DNA of 64,000 nt from positions 976,432 through 1,040,431 of the forward strand of contig NW_008705566.1 of NCBI RefSeq assembly GCF_000186865.1, in the 5' to 3' direction. Within the stretch, counting starts at the first letter, position 1, and the number at the start of each line of letters is the position of its first letter. Below the pieces are notes generated by a model, which did not search any database, was not told the DNA's origin, and saw only the letters and a program-made list of their open reading frames with translations. Shown here one piece after another: positions 27,008 to 37,110 of this stretch. The position numbers were made by a program, and so were the translations under genes. The stretch is from Aureococcus anophagefferens. Lineage: Eukaryota > Sar > Pelagophyceae > Pelagomonadales > Pelagomonadaceae.

Positions 27008-27943
27008 ATGGCCGCCCTGGTGGACGAGAGGAAGGCTCTGCGCGTCCTGTGCTTCCACTCCTTCAGAACCAACGCGAAGATCTTCAACCTCCAGCTCGAG
27101 CTCTGCGGCTGGAAGGACCGCTTCCCGTGGATCGACTTCGTTCTTCTCGATGCGCCCTACGAGTGCACGGCGGAGGACGAGCAGAAGATGCGCCTCCCGA
27201 AAAACGCGGGCTCCGGCGGCCAGATCATGGAGTTCTTCCCGAAGAAGGAATACGGCGCCTACCGCGAGTGGTACAACGCGAGCGACGCCGGCGTCTACGA
27301 TCGTCTCGACGCGACGCTGGCCTACGCGTCGAAGACCTTCGAGGGAGGAGGGTTTGATGGGCTGCTGGGATTCAGCCAGGGAGGCAACCTCGCGACGATG
27401 ATCGCCGTCCTCGCCGAGCGCGGCGCGCTGCCCTCGTTCGCGAACCTCGGCTTCGTCGTGGGCCTGAGCTCGCACCGGCCGCGGGACCCGAGCGTCGCGA
27501 AGCACCTCGACGCGGGCCCACCCCTACAAACACCAAGCCTCTTCGTCGTCCACGCCGACGACCCCGTGGTTCCCGCGGCCCTGGCGCGGTCGCTCGTCGC
27601 GTCCTTCGCCGCCGCGACGGTCGTCGAGATCCCGGGAGCGAAGCACGCGCCGGCGACGTTGTCGAAGACGAACCACCCGGAGATCGGCGCGTTCTTCGAC
27701 GCCGCGCGGGCGCGCAAGGAGGCGGCCGCGGGGGCGGCCTACGCGGTCCGCGGGCGCCTCGGCGCGCTCGTCCGCGAACGGCGCGACATGGGCTCGCCGC
27801 AGGTCGGCGACCTGCTGCCGACGGGCGCGCGCGTCGTCGTCGTCGAGGAGCGGACGATCCCCGGCGGCGTCGTCCGCTGCCGCATCGCGGTCCCCGTCGC
27901 CGGCTGGGTCTCGCGGAAGAACCTCGAGCGGGCGCCCGCGTAG
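27008..27943 (+). CDS. FSH1-family serine hydrolase with C-terminal SH3-like segment
   Basis: 311 residues. RVLCFHSFRTNAKIFNLQL is the typical FSH1 opening, GLLGFSQGGNLATMIAV carries the nucleophile Ser, SLFVVHADDPVVP the Asp, and VVEIPGAKHAPATLS the His: a complete catalytic triad of an alpha/beta hydrolase. The family acts on ester substrates. The last ~65 residues (GSPQVGDLLPTGARVVVVEE to RIAVPVAGWVSRKNL) resemble a small SH3-like barrel not usual in FSH1. Its start is 105 bp from that of the divergent thioesterase gene, so both may share a promoter and lipid-related function. Confidence 0.75.
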   Translation: MAALVDERKALRVLCFHSFRTNAKIFNLQLELCGWKDRFPWIDFVLLDAPYECTAEDEQKMRLPKNAGSGGQIMEFFPKKEYGAYREWYNASDAGVYDRLDATLAYASKTFEGGGFDGLLGFSQGGNLATMIAVLAERGALPSFANLGFVVGLSSHRPRDPSVAKHLDAGPPLQTPSLFVVHADDPVVPAALARSLVASFAAATVVEIPGAKHAPATLSKTNHPEIGAFFDAARARKEAAAGAAYAVRGRLGALVRERRDMGSPQVGDLLPTGARVVVVEERTIPGGVVRCRIAVPVAGWVSRKNLERAPA

Positions 27944-28082
27944 GATCGTGACACAAAGGGGTTAGCTGCGCGGCCCTGCTGGGCCGCGCGGACGATTTTT
28001 TTGGGCGTCGGCGTGCTGCGCCGCGGGCGCCTCGGAGGGCGGCGGATGCGCGGAGAGCCGGAAGCACGAACGACGGGAGTTG

Positions 28083-29543
28083 TCAGGGCGCGCGGCCCCG
28101 TGGTGTGGGCCTCGCCTTGCGCGGCCCCGCGGACGACGCGCGCTTCGGCGGGTCCGCGGACGCGCCGCGCTTCGGCTTGCGGTCCCGCGACGAGTCGGCC
28201 CGCGACGCCGGCGACGCGTCGACGGAGCGGTGGCCGTTGGGCCGCGCCGCCGGCGGCTTGGGCGACTCGCCGCGGCCGCGGCGCGGCGTCCGCGCGCGGA
28301 CCGACGACTTGGCGATGTCTTCCCACGCGCGCGTCGGCGCGCGGCTCGTCGCGCGCCAGGCGGGCCGCTCGCACGACGCGGACCGCAGCGGCGACGGCGA
28401 CCGGCGGGGCGCGCCGGCGTCGCGCCTCCGGACGGGGGGCCGGTCGCACCGCGCCGCGAGGTCGCGCGCCGCGCGGTGCTCGACGCGGTCGACGACGACG
28501 GCCGTCGCGCGCACGAGCTCCGCGAGGCGCCGCGCGTCGCTGCGCCGCCGCTCCTGGCCGCTGGGGCCCGCCTCGCCGCCGTCGTAGGCGGACCCCGGGC
28601 TATGCTTCGCGCGGCGCTCGGGCGCGGCGCCGCGGTCCTTGGCCGCCTTCTTCGGCGACGCGCGCGCGCGCCGCGACGGCCGGTCGCCGTCGGCGTAGGG
28701 CGCCGCCCGGTCGCCGTTCGTCCGCGGCGGCGCCTCGCCGTTCTTCCGCGCTCGCGCGGACGCGGGCCGCTCGCGGCTCGCGGCGCGCGGCGGCTCGCGC
28801 GCGGGCGACCGGCGCCGCTGGCCGTCGCCGCCGCCGCGCCGCCCCGGCGCCGACGGCGGCCGGGCCAGGTCCCGGTCGACGACGAGGGGCGGCGGCTCCG
28901 GGTAGTCGTCGTAGCCGCCGTTGAGGATCTCGCCGACCTCGCCGTTGAGGACCTCGTCGCCGACGAGGCCGGCCGCGACGCGCCCGCGGTCCGCGTCGTC
29001 GAGGCCGCGGCCGCGCCAGCGGCCCGGCGGCGGCGCGTTGGCCAGCGTCTGGGACCGCAGCGCCTCGACGGCCGCGTCGCGCTCGACGACGGCCGCGTCG
29101 CGCTGGCGGAGGGCCGCGTCGCGCCTGCGACGGCGCGAGTCCGTTTTTTTTCTTCTCAAACAGAGGCGCGAGACCGAAACGGACGCCGCGCGCCCGCCGC
29201 TGGAGCGCGTCGACGAGGGCCGCGCGCGCGTCGGCGAGCGCGCGCTTCAGCCTGCGAGCGCGCGCGTCGATCCGGCGCGGCCGCGGCCGCGAGGGGAGGC
29301 GCCGGAGCCGCGCGACGACACCTCCCGCGCGTCCCCGGCGCCGCAGCGCTTCTCCGTCGCCGCCGCGAGCACCGGCCGCTCCTTGGCGAGCTTGGCGACG
29401 ACGGGCTCCGCGCGCGCGCGCTCGGGCCAGCCGTCCGGCGCCTCGGCCCGGAAATAGATCCACCAGCCCTCGTCGTCGCCGCCGCTCGCCAGCGACTGCG
29501 GGCTCCGCGTCGCGGCCTCCGTCGTCGTCGCCAAGCTCGACAT
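28083..29543 (-). CDS. Coiled-coil, highly basic disordered protein, multi-exon
   Basis: The start at 29543 (MSSLATTTEAATRSPQ) is followed by GGDDEGWWIYFRAEAPDGWP. Further 3', pieces in different frames read as one coiled coil: LKRALADARAALVDALQRRA, then RRRDAALRQRDAAVVERDAA and VEALRSQTLANA. The remainder to the stop at 28083 is a Arg/Ser/Pro/Lys-rich tail rich in SPxx and RRxxSP patterns (RASPKKAAKDRG, RRSPSPLRSASCE). Two introns are likely near 29150 and 29260 (acceptors CCGTCGCAG and GCTCGCAG), but I could not fix the donors in phase. Possibly a nucleic-acid or cytoskeleton binder; no family recognised. Confidence 0.5.
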
Positions 29544-29726
29544 GCCCCGGCCAGCCCGGGGCAGCCCTCCCGGCCCCCTAGGTGGGCCGGCGAGAGCCAG
29601 CCAGCATCTGATCCTCTGACACTTGAGGTGCTGCCCGCGCGAAGTGCGGATGGCATCCAGCAACTTTCATTTCAACTTTGCCCTCGTTTATGAAACCCCA
29701 GGCACTCGTGAGGCAGCGCCTTCGGC

Positions 29727-32700
29727 ATGTGGACGCTGCCCTGGGTCTGGCCGTGGTTCGCGCTGGCCTGCGCCCACTATAGAATCGACCGTCAGCTGAG
29801 CCTCCGATCGCGGCTGGTCCACGACGGCGTCGTTCGCAACGCGACGGCCGATTCCTGCGCCGCCCGGCTGCGCGAGCTCCGCTCCCTCATCTCCAGCGGC
29901 GACCACGGCGCGGCCGTGGACCTGAGCTTCGCGCTCGACGAGCTGCGCGCGTCGCGCGAGCTCCCGGCGGACTGCCACGCCGACGCGCCCTTCGTCGGGT
30001 CCGCGGACGTCACCGTGGAGATCAAGACGCCGCGGAGCCGCGGCCGCGACCGCGCGGCGCGATCGCGGCGCGAGACGAAGGCCGCGCTGCGCCACGGCGA
30101 TGGCAGCGTCACGCATCATCCCTACGCGGGGCCCGCGCGCGGCCCCGCGCGGGACGAGCCAGTCGTCGGCGCCGTCGTCGACGGCGTCTTCGTGACGTCC
30201 GACCGACCGGCCGCTCGCGACCGGAGGCCCGCGGCGCGCCTCGACGACAAGTACTCGAAGAAGATCCTCGGCGCCAAGACGATGCTCGTCTCCGTGATCT
30301 GCCCGTCGAGCGAGGACTGCGACACGGTCTATGACTACGAGGTCATCGCGAGCGACCACGACGGCGACGTGATCTCGTACCTCGAGGAGGTCGTCGCGCT
30401 CGCGCAGGACTTCTGGACCGCGAACAGCTGGGGCAATTTCACGGTGGACGTCACGATCACGCCGATTTTAGAGGTCGACTACGACCAGAGCACGTGCGAG
30501 GACAACGACGAGCTCGACTGGTACGGCGGCAACTACGACGGCGACCCGGACGCGTTCGACGTCATGGCCGCGACGGCGTCCCTCGACGAGGGCTACGACC
30601 GCGAGGACTACGACTTCAACGTCGTCGTCGTCCCCTACTGCTCCGGGAACGGCGCCGCGGGCGTGGGCTACGTCTCCCAGGAGGGCGCGTTCCTCAACCT
30701 CGGCGCGACGAACTACGACCCGTCGTTTATCCACGAGGTCGGCCACAACTTCGGCGCGAACCACGCGTCCTACGTCGACAACGACAGCGACGACGTCGGC
30801 GGCGTCAACGCGTGGTACGACGACGACGACGACTGGATCGAGTACGGGAACCTCTTCTCGCCCATGGGCGGCGGCGACGTGTCGAGCTCGGACCTGAGCA
30901 ACCACTTCACCGTCGAGGGCAAGCTCACCTTCGACTGGCTCCTGAACAAGTACGTCGAGTACGTCGAGCCCTACGACTCGTCGGAGGCGCCGCAGTGCAA
31001 CCCCTGCACGTACACGATCCAGGGCACGGACACGGGGGCGCTCGAGCCCGGCTACCCCGTCGCGCTCCAGGTGTCGACGTCGACGGACGACGAGTTCCTC
31101 TTCATCGAGTACCGCTCCCAGCAGAGCGGCGCGTTGATGACCTGGTCGGGGTTCAGCTACAACAGCGGCATGTCGGGCAAGTACGGCAACAGCCGCATGG
31201 TCGACTGCGAGCCGAGCACGACGCTGCTCACGGACGGCCTCTGCGAGGACGGCGACAACATCATCCTCGACGTCGGCGACGCGACGACGTCGCGGCCCAT
31301 GAGCGCGTACTTCGAGGTCGTCGGCGACTACCTCGAGGTGTCGCTCTACTCGAGCGACACGCCGCGGCCGACGTTGAGCATGGCGCCGACGACGGCGGCC
31401 CCGACGCAGTCGCCGTCCAAGGAGGACGACCAGTGCGGCAAGGAGAAGTACTGCTGCGATTTCCTGGAAATCTCCAACTACGAGACCTTTCACAAGATCC
31501 GCGACGTCACGGGCGACAGCTACTGCTGCTCGAGCCGCTGCTCCTACGTGAACTCCCAGGACTACTACCTCCAGTACATCTCCGCGGGGGGGCAGTACTA
31601 CATGACGACGGACGAGCCGTGCTTCACGAGCGGCTCGCTCGCGTACATTTCGACGGTGACGGACGACGAGCTCGAGGCCTACTGCGAGCTGAACCAGCCG
31701 AGCCCGCAGCCGACGCTGACGGCGGCGCCCGTCGCGTGCACCGCCGATTCCGCGTCCTGGTACAAGGACGGTTCCCCGGACAAGGGCTGCGACTGGGTCT
31801 CCGGCGACCTCGACCGCTGCGACTCCAAGGAGGACTCGGCCGGCGTCCTCGCGAGCGTGGGCTGCTACGCGACGTGCAACGAGTGCACGGCGGTCGCCGG
31901 CGACCCGGACCCGACGCCCGCGCCCGTCGGCCACGCCTGCGTCGCCGATTCCGCCAGCTGGTACAAGGACGGGTCGCCGGACAAGGACTGCTCCTGGGTG
32001 AGCGGCGATCTGGACCGCTGCGACTCCAAGGAGGACGCCGCGGGCGTGCTCGCGAGCGTCGGCTGCGACGCGACGTGCTACGCGTGCACGCCGGACGACG
32101 ACGACGGCGCGGCCGCGGCGACGCCCTCGCCGACGCCGCGGCCCCAGGCGGGCGCGACGCCGTCGCCGTCGCCGGATCCGACGCGGCCGCCCACGCCCCA
32201 GCCGACGCAGGCCCCGACGCCGCGGCCGACGCCCCAGCCGACGCTCGAGCCGACGCCCCGGCCCACGTTCGCCCCGACGCCCGAGCCGACGCCCGTCCCG
32301 TCGCCGAGCCCGTCGCCCGAGCCGACCGCCGCGCCGACGCCGCGCCCGACGCGGGCCCCGTCGCCGAGCCCGTCGCCCGAGCCCACGGCGACGCCGACGC
32401 CCGCGCCGACGCCCGCCCCGACGACGGCGGTCCCGTCGCCCGCGCCGTCCGAGGCGCCGACGCCGGTCCCCTCGTTCGCCGAGTGCCCCGACGCCGACAC
32501 GACGCGGCTCAAGATCGTCCACAGCGACCCGGCGCTCTTCTCGACCTACGTCTCCTGGGTCGCCTACGACCAGACGACGTCGACGCTCGACCGCGACTTC
32601 GACGGCGCGACGGTCGTCGCGGAGTGCGACCCCTGCTCGTGGAGCTCGAGCGTCACCTACGGCTGCGTCACGCCGGGCTGCGTCACTCTCGTGATGACGA

Positions 32701-34577
32701 CGACGGACCCGTCGGCGACGTCCGGCGCGTGGTACCAGATCGGCGGCGGCGACGCGTTCACGACGGTGACGCTCACGGACGCGGCGGACATCTACTACGA
32801 CTACTGCCTCGACGAGGACGGGGACGTGGACCGCGCGCCGACGGCGAGCCCGTCGACGGCCGCGCCGAGCGGCGCGCCGTCCGGCGCTCCCGCGCCCGCG
32901 CCGACGCGCGTCCCCGCGCCGGCGCCGACGACGGCCGCGCCGACGCGGCGGCCGTCGCCCGCGCCGTCGTCCGCGCCGTCGCAGGCGCCCGAGCCCGCGC
33001 CGACGCGCAGCCCGTCGCCGCTGCCCACGACGACGCGGCCGTCCGCGGCGCCCACGACGGCCCTCCCGAGCGCGGCGCCCACGCGGTCGCGCCTCGACCT
33101 CGAGATGGTCCTGAACGTCGACGTGTCGTCCAGCGCGACGTTCTGCGAGGACTATGAGAGCCTGGACGTCGAGGGCATCCTCATCGTGACGTTCATCGAC
33201 GTCCTCAACACGACGGCGGGCACGGGCTACGGCACGGACGCGACGAGCGTCACGGAGGTGTCCTGCGCGGTCGACGGCGATGGCGCGTCGCTCACGGCGT
33301 CGACGCACCTCTACACGGACGACTGGATGGACCGCGGCGCGGGCGGCACGGTGTCGAGCGCGGCGTCCGACGCGAACGACGTCGTCGCGGACGCCATCGA
33401 CGACGGGTCCTTCAAGGCGACGGCCGAGGCGCACATCGCCGACGCGGCGCGGCGGCTGGCGACGGCCGGCCGCCGGCTCCAGGCGACGTCCCTGGCGGAC
33501 TTCGCCGCCCAGGCCGAGTACACGGGCGTGAGCACGACCGTCCTCAAGACCTTCGCGCCGTCGGTCGGGCCGTCGCTCCTCCCGACGGCCGCGCACACGC
33601 CGTCGGGGCTCCCGACGGCGGCGCCGTCGCGGGGCCCGTCGCCCGCGCCGTCGCTCGCGCCGACGCCGTACCCGTCGCGCGAGTGCGCCGGCGCGAACCG
33701 CGTGTCCCTGCGCTTCTTCCCCGACGAGGCCGCCTGGACGACGGTCACGGAGACGGTCTGGAACGCGACGGTCGACTTCGCGACGGGCGCTTCTGCCGCG
33801 ACGCGCGTCGTCTCGACGACGTACGCGCACGCCGCGCCCTTCCGGGACCGCGTCTACGACTGCGCGCCCGAGGGCTGCACGTCGCTCGAGTTCGCCTTCG
33901 CCGACCTCTCCGTCGCGGGCACCCTCGCGTACCGCGTGTCCACGGAGCTCTCGTCGATCTACGTGGCCTTCGACGGCGACGAGAGCGCCGAGCGCTTCCA
34001 CTACTGCATCGCCGCGGGCGCCATCTACTCGGCGCCCACGGCGTCGCCCACGGGCTCCCTGCCGCCGACGGCCGCGCCGTCGCCCGGGCCGACGCCCGCG
34101 CCGTCGCCCGCGCCGACGCCGCGGCCGTCGACGGCCGCGCCGTCCGCCGCGCCCACGGCGACGTTCGCGCCGACGCCGCGGCCCGCCAAGGCGTCGTCGT
34201 CGTCGTCGGGCCGCGCGACCTACGCCGTCGTCCTCGTCGTCGTCGCGGCGCTCGTGCTCTGCGCGGGCGCCGGCGGCTGCGTCTTCTGGAAGCACCACAG
34301 CAAGGAGCTCCGGAAGCAGAACAAGAAGCTCGCCAAGGTCTACACGGCGCCCGACCCGGAGCTCGCGGAGAAGCCCGAAACGCCGGCGGCGCTCGAGCCC
34401 CTCGCGACGCCGCCGAAGCCGCGCGCGGACGAGCCGGCGGCCGTGCCGCTCGCGGACGCGCCGGGCTGGGTCAGCGGGAGGCGGAGCAGCCAGGTCAAGT
34501 CCGTGCGCCTCCCGCCCATGGGCGGCGCCGCGCCCGACGCGTCCCCCGCCGTCGTGGCGCCCGCGCCGGCGGAATAG
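29727..34577 (+). CDS. Gametolysin-like (peptidase M11) transmembrane metalloprotease
   Basis: 1616 residues. A signal peptide (MWTLPWVWPWFALACAHY) precedes a prodomain and an M11-type catalytic domain; HEVGHNFGANHAS (residues ~336-348) is the HExxHxxxxxH zinc site, with a Met-turn candidate SPMGGGD after it. Further on come two ShKT-like six-Cys modules (ASWYKDGSPDKGCDWVSGDL and ASWYKDGSPDKDCSWVSGDL, ~670-790), long Pro/Thr stalks (~793-918 and others), beta domains (LKIVHSDPALFSTYVSWVAY; VSLRFFPDEAAWTTV), a middle domain ending RRLATAGRRLQATS, one TM segment (YAVVLVVVAALVLCAGAGG, ~1500) and a basic tail. Gametolysins cleave Hyp-rich cell-wall proteins in green algae; here matrix remodelling is inferred. 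Confidence 0.85.
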   Translation: MWTLPWVWPWFALACAHYRIDRQLSLRSRLVHDGVVRNATADSCAARLRELRSLISSGDHGAAVDLSFALDELRASRELPADCHADAPFVGSADVTVEIKTPRSRGRDRAARSRRETKAALRHGDGSVTHHPYAGPARGPARDEPVVGAVVDGVFVTSDRPAARDRRPAARLDDKYSKKILGAKTMLVSVICPSSEDCDTVYDYEVIASDHDGDVISYLEEVVALAQDFWTANSWGNFTVDVTITPILEVDYDQSTCEDNDELDWYGGNYDGDPDAFDVMAATASLDEGYDREDYDFNVVVVPYCSGNGAAGVGYVSQEGAFLNLGATNYDPSFIHEVGHNFGANHASYVDNDSDDVGGVNAWYDDDDDWIEYGNLFSPMGGGDVSSSDLSNHFTVEGKLTFDWLLNKYVEYVEPYDSSEAPQCNPCTYTIQGTDTGALEPGYPVALQVSTSTDDEFLFIEYRSQQSGALMTWSGFSYNSGMSGKYGNSRMVDCEPSTTLLTDGLCEDGDNIILDVGDATTSRPMSAYFEVVGDYLEVSLYSSDTPRPTLSMAPTTAAPTQSPSKEDDQCGKEKYCCDFLEISNYETFHKIRDVTGDSYCCSSRCSYVNSQDYYLQYISAGGQYYMTTDEPCFTSGSLAYISTVTDDELEAYCELNQPSPQPTLTAAPVACTADSASWYKDGSPDKGCDWVSGDLDRCDSKEDSAGVLASVGCYATCNECTAVAGDPDPTPAPVGHACVADSASWYKDGSPDKDCSWVSGDLDRCDSKEDAAGVLASVGCDATCYACTPDDDDGAAAATPSPTPRPQAGATPSPSPDPTRPPTPQPTQAPTPRPTPQPTLEPTPRPTFAPTPEPTPVPSPSPSPEPTAAPTPRPTRAPSPSPSPEPTATPTPAPTPAPTTAVPSPAPSEAPTPVPSFAECPDADTTRLKIVHSDPALFSTYVSWVAYDQTTSTLDRDFDGATVVAECDPCSWSSSVTYGCVTPGCVTLVMTTTDPSATSGAWYQIGGGDAFTTVTLTDAADIYYDYCLDEDGDVDRAPTASPSTAAPSGAPSGAPAPAPTRVPAPAPTTAAPTRRPSPAPSSAPSQAPEPAPTRSPSPLPTTTRPSAAPTTALPSAAPTRSRLDLEMVLNVDVSSSATFCEDYESLDVEGILIVTFIDVLNTTAGTGYGTDATSVTEVSCAVDGDGASLTASTHLYTDDWMDRGAGGTVSSAASDANDVVADAIDDGSFKATAEAHIADAARRLATAGRRLQATSLADFAAQAEYTGVSTTVLKTFAPSVGPSLLPTAAHTPSGLPTAAPSRGPSPAPSLAPTPYPSRECAGANRVSLRFFPDEAAWTTVTETVWNATVDFATGASAATRVVSTTYAHAAPFRDRVYDCAPEGCTSLEFAFADLSVAGTLAYRVSTELSSIYVAFDGDESAERFHYCIAAGAIYSAPTASPTGSLPPTAAPSPGPTPAPSPAPTPRPSTAAPSAAPTATFAPTPRPAKASSSSSGRATYAVVLVVVAALVLCAGAGGCVFWKHHSKELRKQNKKLAKVYTAPDPELAEKPETPAALEPLATPPKPRADEPAAVPLADAPGWVSGRRSSQVKSVRLPPMGGAAPDASPAVVAPAPAE

Positions 34578-34654
34578 GAGGGGGAGACGTGCGAATGTTG
34601 TAAGGGAGCAGAAAGGGAAAGGGTTCGCGGGACGTCGCGCGGCGCTCTGGGCGC

Positions 34655-35323
34655 CTAGTACCGTTGCCCCCGGAGCGCGTGGGTCCAATGCCTCGTGAGG
34701 CTCGAGGAGAGCTCGTTCTGCGCGAAGGCCGCGCGCGCGTTCGTCTGTTGAAAGGGCAGCGTGCTCGCGAAGAGGTCCGGCTTCTGCTGGAGGCTGAGGT
34801 CGCGCTTGCAGGACCGCGCGAAGGTGGGGTCGAGGCGGCCCGACTCGAGGCTCAGGCACGTCGACCGCGAGCGCTTGAGGTCGCTCACGGGCGTGTTGAT
34901 GCGGCTGCTCAGGATCTCCGACGTGAACGCGGGCTTCTTCGGCGTGTTCGCCTGGGACCGCTGGCGGCTCCGCGCGCCGCGACCCGTCTCCGGCAGGTGC
35001 CACGTGCGGTCCAGGAACTTGTAGCGCTCCCGGTTCGGCTCGACGAAGTCGGGCCGGAGCCAGTTGCCGATCTCGCCGCTCACGAGCAGCCGGTTCGCCT
35101 CGTTGCAGCGGCGCTCGGGGTTCTTGTGCTGCCACGTCGTGCTGTGCCCAAAGTCGGGCTCGATTTTGTCGCTCTCGCTCCGCCACGTCGGGAAGCGCTC
35201 CGACGGCGGGCCGTCGCGCCAGGCGCCGTAGCCGATGCCGGACGTGTGCGTGTGGATGGAGCCCCGCAGCACGCCCATGCGCTTGGGCGTTTTTTGCTGC
35301 TCCGGCACCGTGTCGAGGGGCAT
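34655..35323 (-). CDS. Unrecognised conserved-looking 222-residue protein
   Basis: Start taken at 35323 (MPLDTVPEQQKTPKRMGVL); upstream residues are Ala/Gly-rich and less protein-like. The sequence (GSIHTHTSGIGYGAWRDGPP, FPTWRSESDKIEPDFGHSTT, NRLLVSGEIGNWLRPDFVEP, RERYKFLDRTWHLPE) is rich in Trp, His and Tyr with few hydrophobic runs, which is reminiscent of cilium microtubule inner proteins, but I cannot name a family. No signal or membrane segment. Its divergent partner starts at 35574. Confidence 0.6.
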   Translation of the reverse strand: MPLDTVPEQQKTPKRMGVLRGSIHTHTSGIGYGAWRDGPPSERFPTWRSESDKIEPDFGHSTTWQHKNPERRCNEANRLLVSGEIGNWLRPDFVEPNRERYKFLDRTWHLPETGRGARSRQRSQANTPKKPAFTSEILSSRINTPVSDLKRSRSTCLSLESGRLDPTFARSCKRDLSLQQKPDLFASTLPFQQTNARAAFAQNELSSSLTRHWTHALRGQRY

Positions 35324-35573
35324 GCTTCCTTTGGGCGGCGGCTGCCCCGGCCCGGCGGCTGCCGCGTTGGCTCTCCCGGCTCTCCCGGCTGTGTGGGCTG
35401 CCCCGGTGGCTGCCCCGACGGTCGCGGTCCGAGGCGCGCGCAAAAGCACGCACCACCAGAGAGCGCCCTAGCTCTCCCGCGTTGTCGGCTCTCTCGCGCG
35501 ATCGGAAAGATTGTGGAAGTTTCCCATGAAGATCTAGAGTTTCGCAAATATCCTGTCCCCCCGGGGCCGTACA

Positions 35574-37022
35574 ATGGGACGCCTGCCCATCCTGGCGGCG
35601 GCCGTCGCCCTGGCGGCCGCCGGCCCCTCGGGCGAGAGGCGCCTCGTGGAGACCGCGCATCCGTACCTCCGCGCGCAGTTCGCCGCGACGGGCGCCCTGC
35701 GCGCCGCGGACTTCCGGGAAGCGGCCCGCCGGCCCGTCCACGGGAAGGCCGAGGCGCGACACCCGAGCCGCCTGGGCGCCAAGGACTACGACACGTCGGC
35801 GGCGGCCTGCGCCAACGTCACGCACACGGATTCGTGCTACGCCGGCGACTACGCCGGCGACGACGACGTCGTCGTCGGCGCGCCGTCGCCGCCCGGCGCC
35901 TGCGGCCTCTGCGGCTACTCCGACGCGGGCCTCGACGGCGACTTCGACGACTGCCTCACCTGCGCCGACGACGGCGACGCCATCGTCGTGCTCTACGACG
36001 ACTGCACGGGCCTCTGCGCGGACGCGGACGCCGCGGCCTACTACGCCGACCTCGGCTTCGGCGACCTGACGTCGTCCGCGTGCACCATGTCGATGAACTG
36101 CTACCCCGACTTCATGGACTACGACACGGGCGGCGCGAACGAGCAGTATTGGGACGACGACGCCGACGCCTACGCGACCGCCGGGCCGACGGCCGCGCCC
36201 GCGGCCGCGGCGCCGACGGCGCCGGACCTCGCGCCGACGGCCGCGCCGTCGGGCGACCTGCCCGTCTGGCTCTGGCCCCTGAACCTCCTCACGACCTGCC
36301 AGGCCGCCAAGGAGCACGAGGTCAACTACTGCTACCAGCAGAACAACGGCGGCATCTGCGTCACGAGCGAGGCGGAGTGCGACGTCTTCAACGGCCGCTA
36401 CAACGAGGGCACGGGCTGCGGCGGGCCGGGCGGCAACGGCTGCACGTGCTGCAAGAACGCCTACTTCCTCTTCCCCACGACGCTCCCGTCGCCCGCGCCG
36501 TCGGCGTCCCTCGCGCCGACGCCCGAAGGGTTCCTGCCGTCGCCGGCGCCGAGCGCGCTGCCGACGCCGCTGCCGACGCCCGTGCCGACGGCGAGCAACA
36601 TCGTCTACGTCGAGGTCTACAGCGAGACCGTCGTCTACGAGAAGGAGACGAAGAAGAAGAAGCACCGGCCCTGGTGGATCGTCGTTCTGATCGCGTGCCT
36701 CGCGTGCACGTGCTGCTGCTGCTGGTGGCTGCTCCTGCTGCTGCTCCTCGCGCGGCGACGACGGGAACGCGAGGAGGTCGAGCCCCGGGCGGAGGAGGAG
36801 CCCATCAAGGCCGTCGACGTCGAGTCGCGCTTCGGGCCGTCGGTCATGGGCGTCATCGTCGACGCGCCGCCGCCGCCGCGGCCTGCGCCGCCCGCCGCGG
36901 AGCAGCCGCCGGACTTCTTCCTCTGCTGCAAGGTGAACGAGGACCTCTACGCCCACCCGGGCCAGCACGCGCCCCTGGAGCACGCGCCCATCGAGGACGA
37001 CGTCGACCGGTACCTGAATTGA
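35574..37022 (+). CDS. Cys-rich type I membrane protein with Pro-rich stalk
   Basis: 482 residues. A signal peptide (MGRLPILAAAVALAAAGPSG) is followed by a Cys-rich, very acidic ectodomain (CANVTHTDSCYAGDYAGDDD, CGLCGYSDAGLDGDFDDC) and, after an Ala/Pro/Thr stalk, a second Cys module (CQAAKEHEVNYCYQQNNGG, CGGPGGNGCTCC). A second Pro-rich stalk leads to one TM segment (WWIVVLIACLACTCCCCWWL, around residue 365) with six clustered cysteines and a basic stop-transfer, then a ~100-residue cytoplasmic tail. It follows the metalloprotease and has the same stalk style. Function unknown. Confidence 0.7.
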   Translation: MGRLPILAAAVALAAAGPSGERRLVETAHPYLRAQFAATGALRAADFREAARRPVHGKAEARHPSRLGAKDYDTSAAACANVTHTDSCYAGDYAGDDDVVVGAPSPPGACGLCGYSDAGLDGDFDDCLTCADDGDAIVVLYDDCTGLCADADAAAYYADLGFGDLTSSACTMSMNCYPDFMDYDTGGANEQYWDDDADAYATAGPTAAPAAAAPTAPDLAPTAAPSGDLPVWLWPLNLLTTCQAAKEHEVNYCYQQNNGGICVTSEAECDVFNGRYNEGTGCGGPGGNGCTCCKNAYFLFPTTLPSPAPSASLAPTPEGFLPSPAPSALPTPLPTPVPTASNIVYVEVYSETVVYEKETKKKKHRPWWIVVLIACLACTCCCCWWLLLLLLLARRRREREEVEPRAEEEPIKAVDVESRFGPSVMGVIVDAPPPPRPAPPAAEQPPDFFLCCKVNEDLYAHPGQHAPLEHAPIEDDVDRYLN

Positions 37023-37110
37023 GCTTTCTATATTCCTTCTATATACTAGTAGGCTTCTTAGTCCGTCCTGAATTGAGCTTGCTATATAGCCGGGCTTCTT
37101 CCTTAGTCCT
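37015..37110. repeat. Imperfect tandem duplication of the 3' end of the preceding gene
   Basis: CCTGAATTGAGCTT followed by CTATAT and, later, GGCTTCTT ... TTAGTCC occurs twice (from about 37014 and about 37069). The first copy contains the last codons and TGA stop of the membrane protein gene. The AT-rich duplicate sits in the 80-bp gap before the convergent NPL4 gene and may duplicate a 3'-end processing signal. Confidence 0.7.
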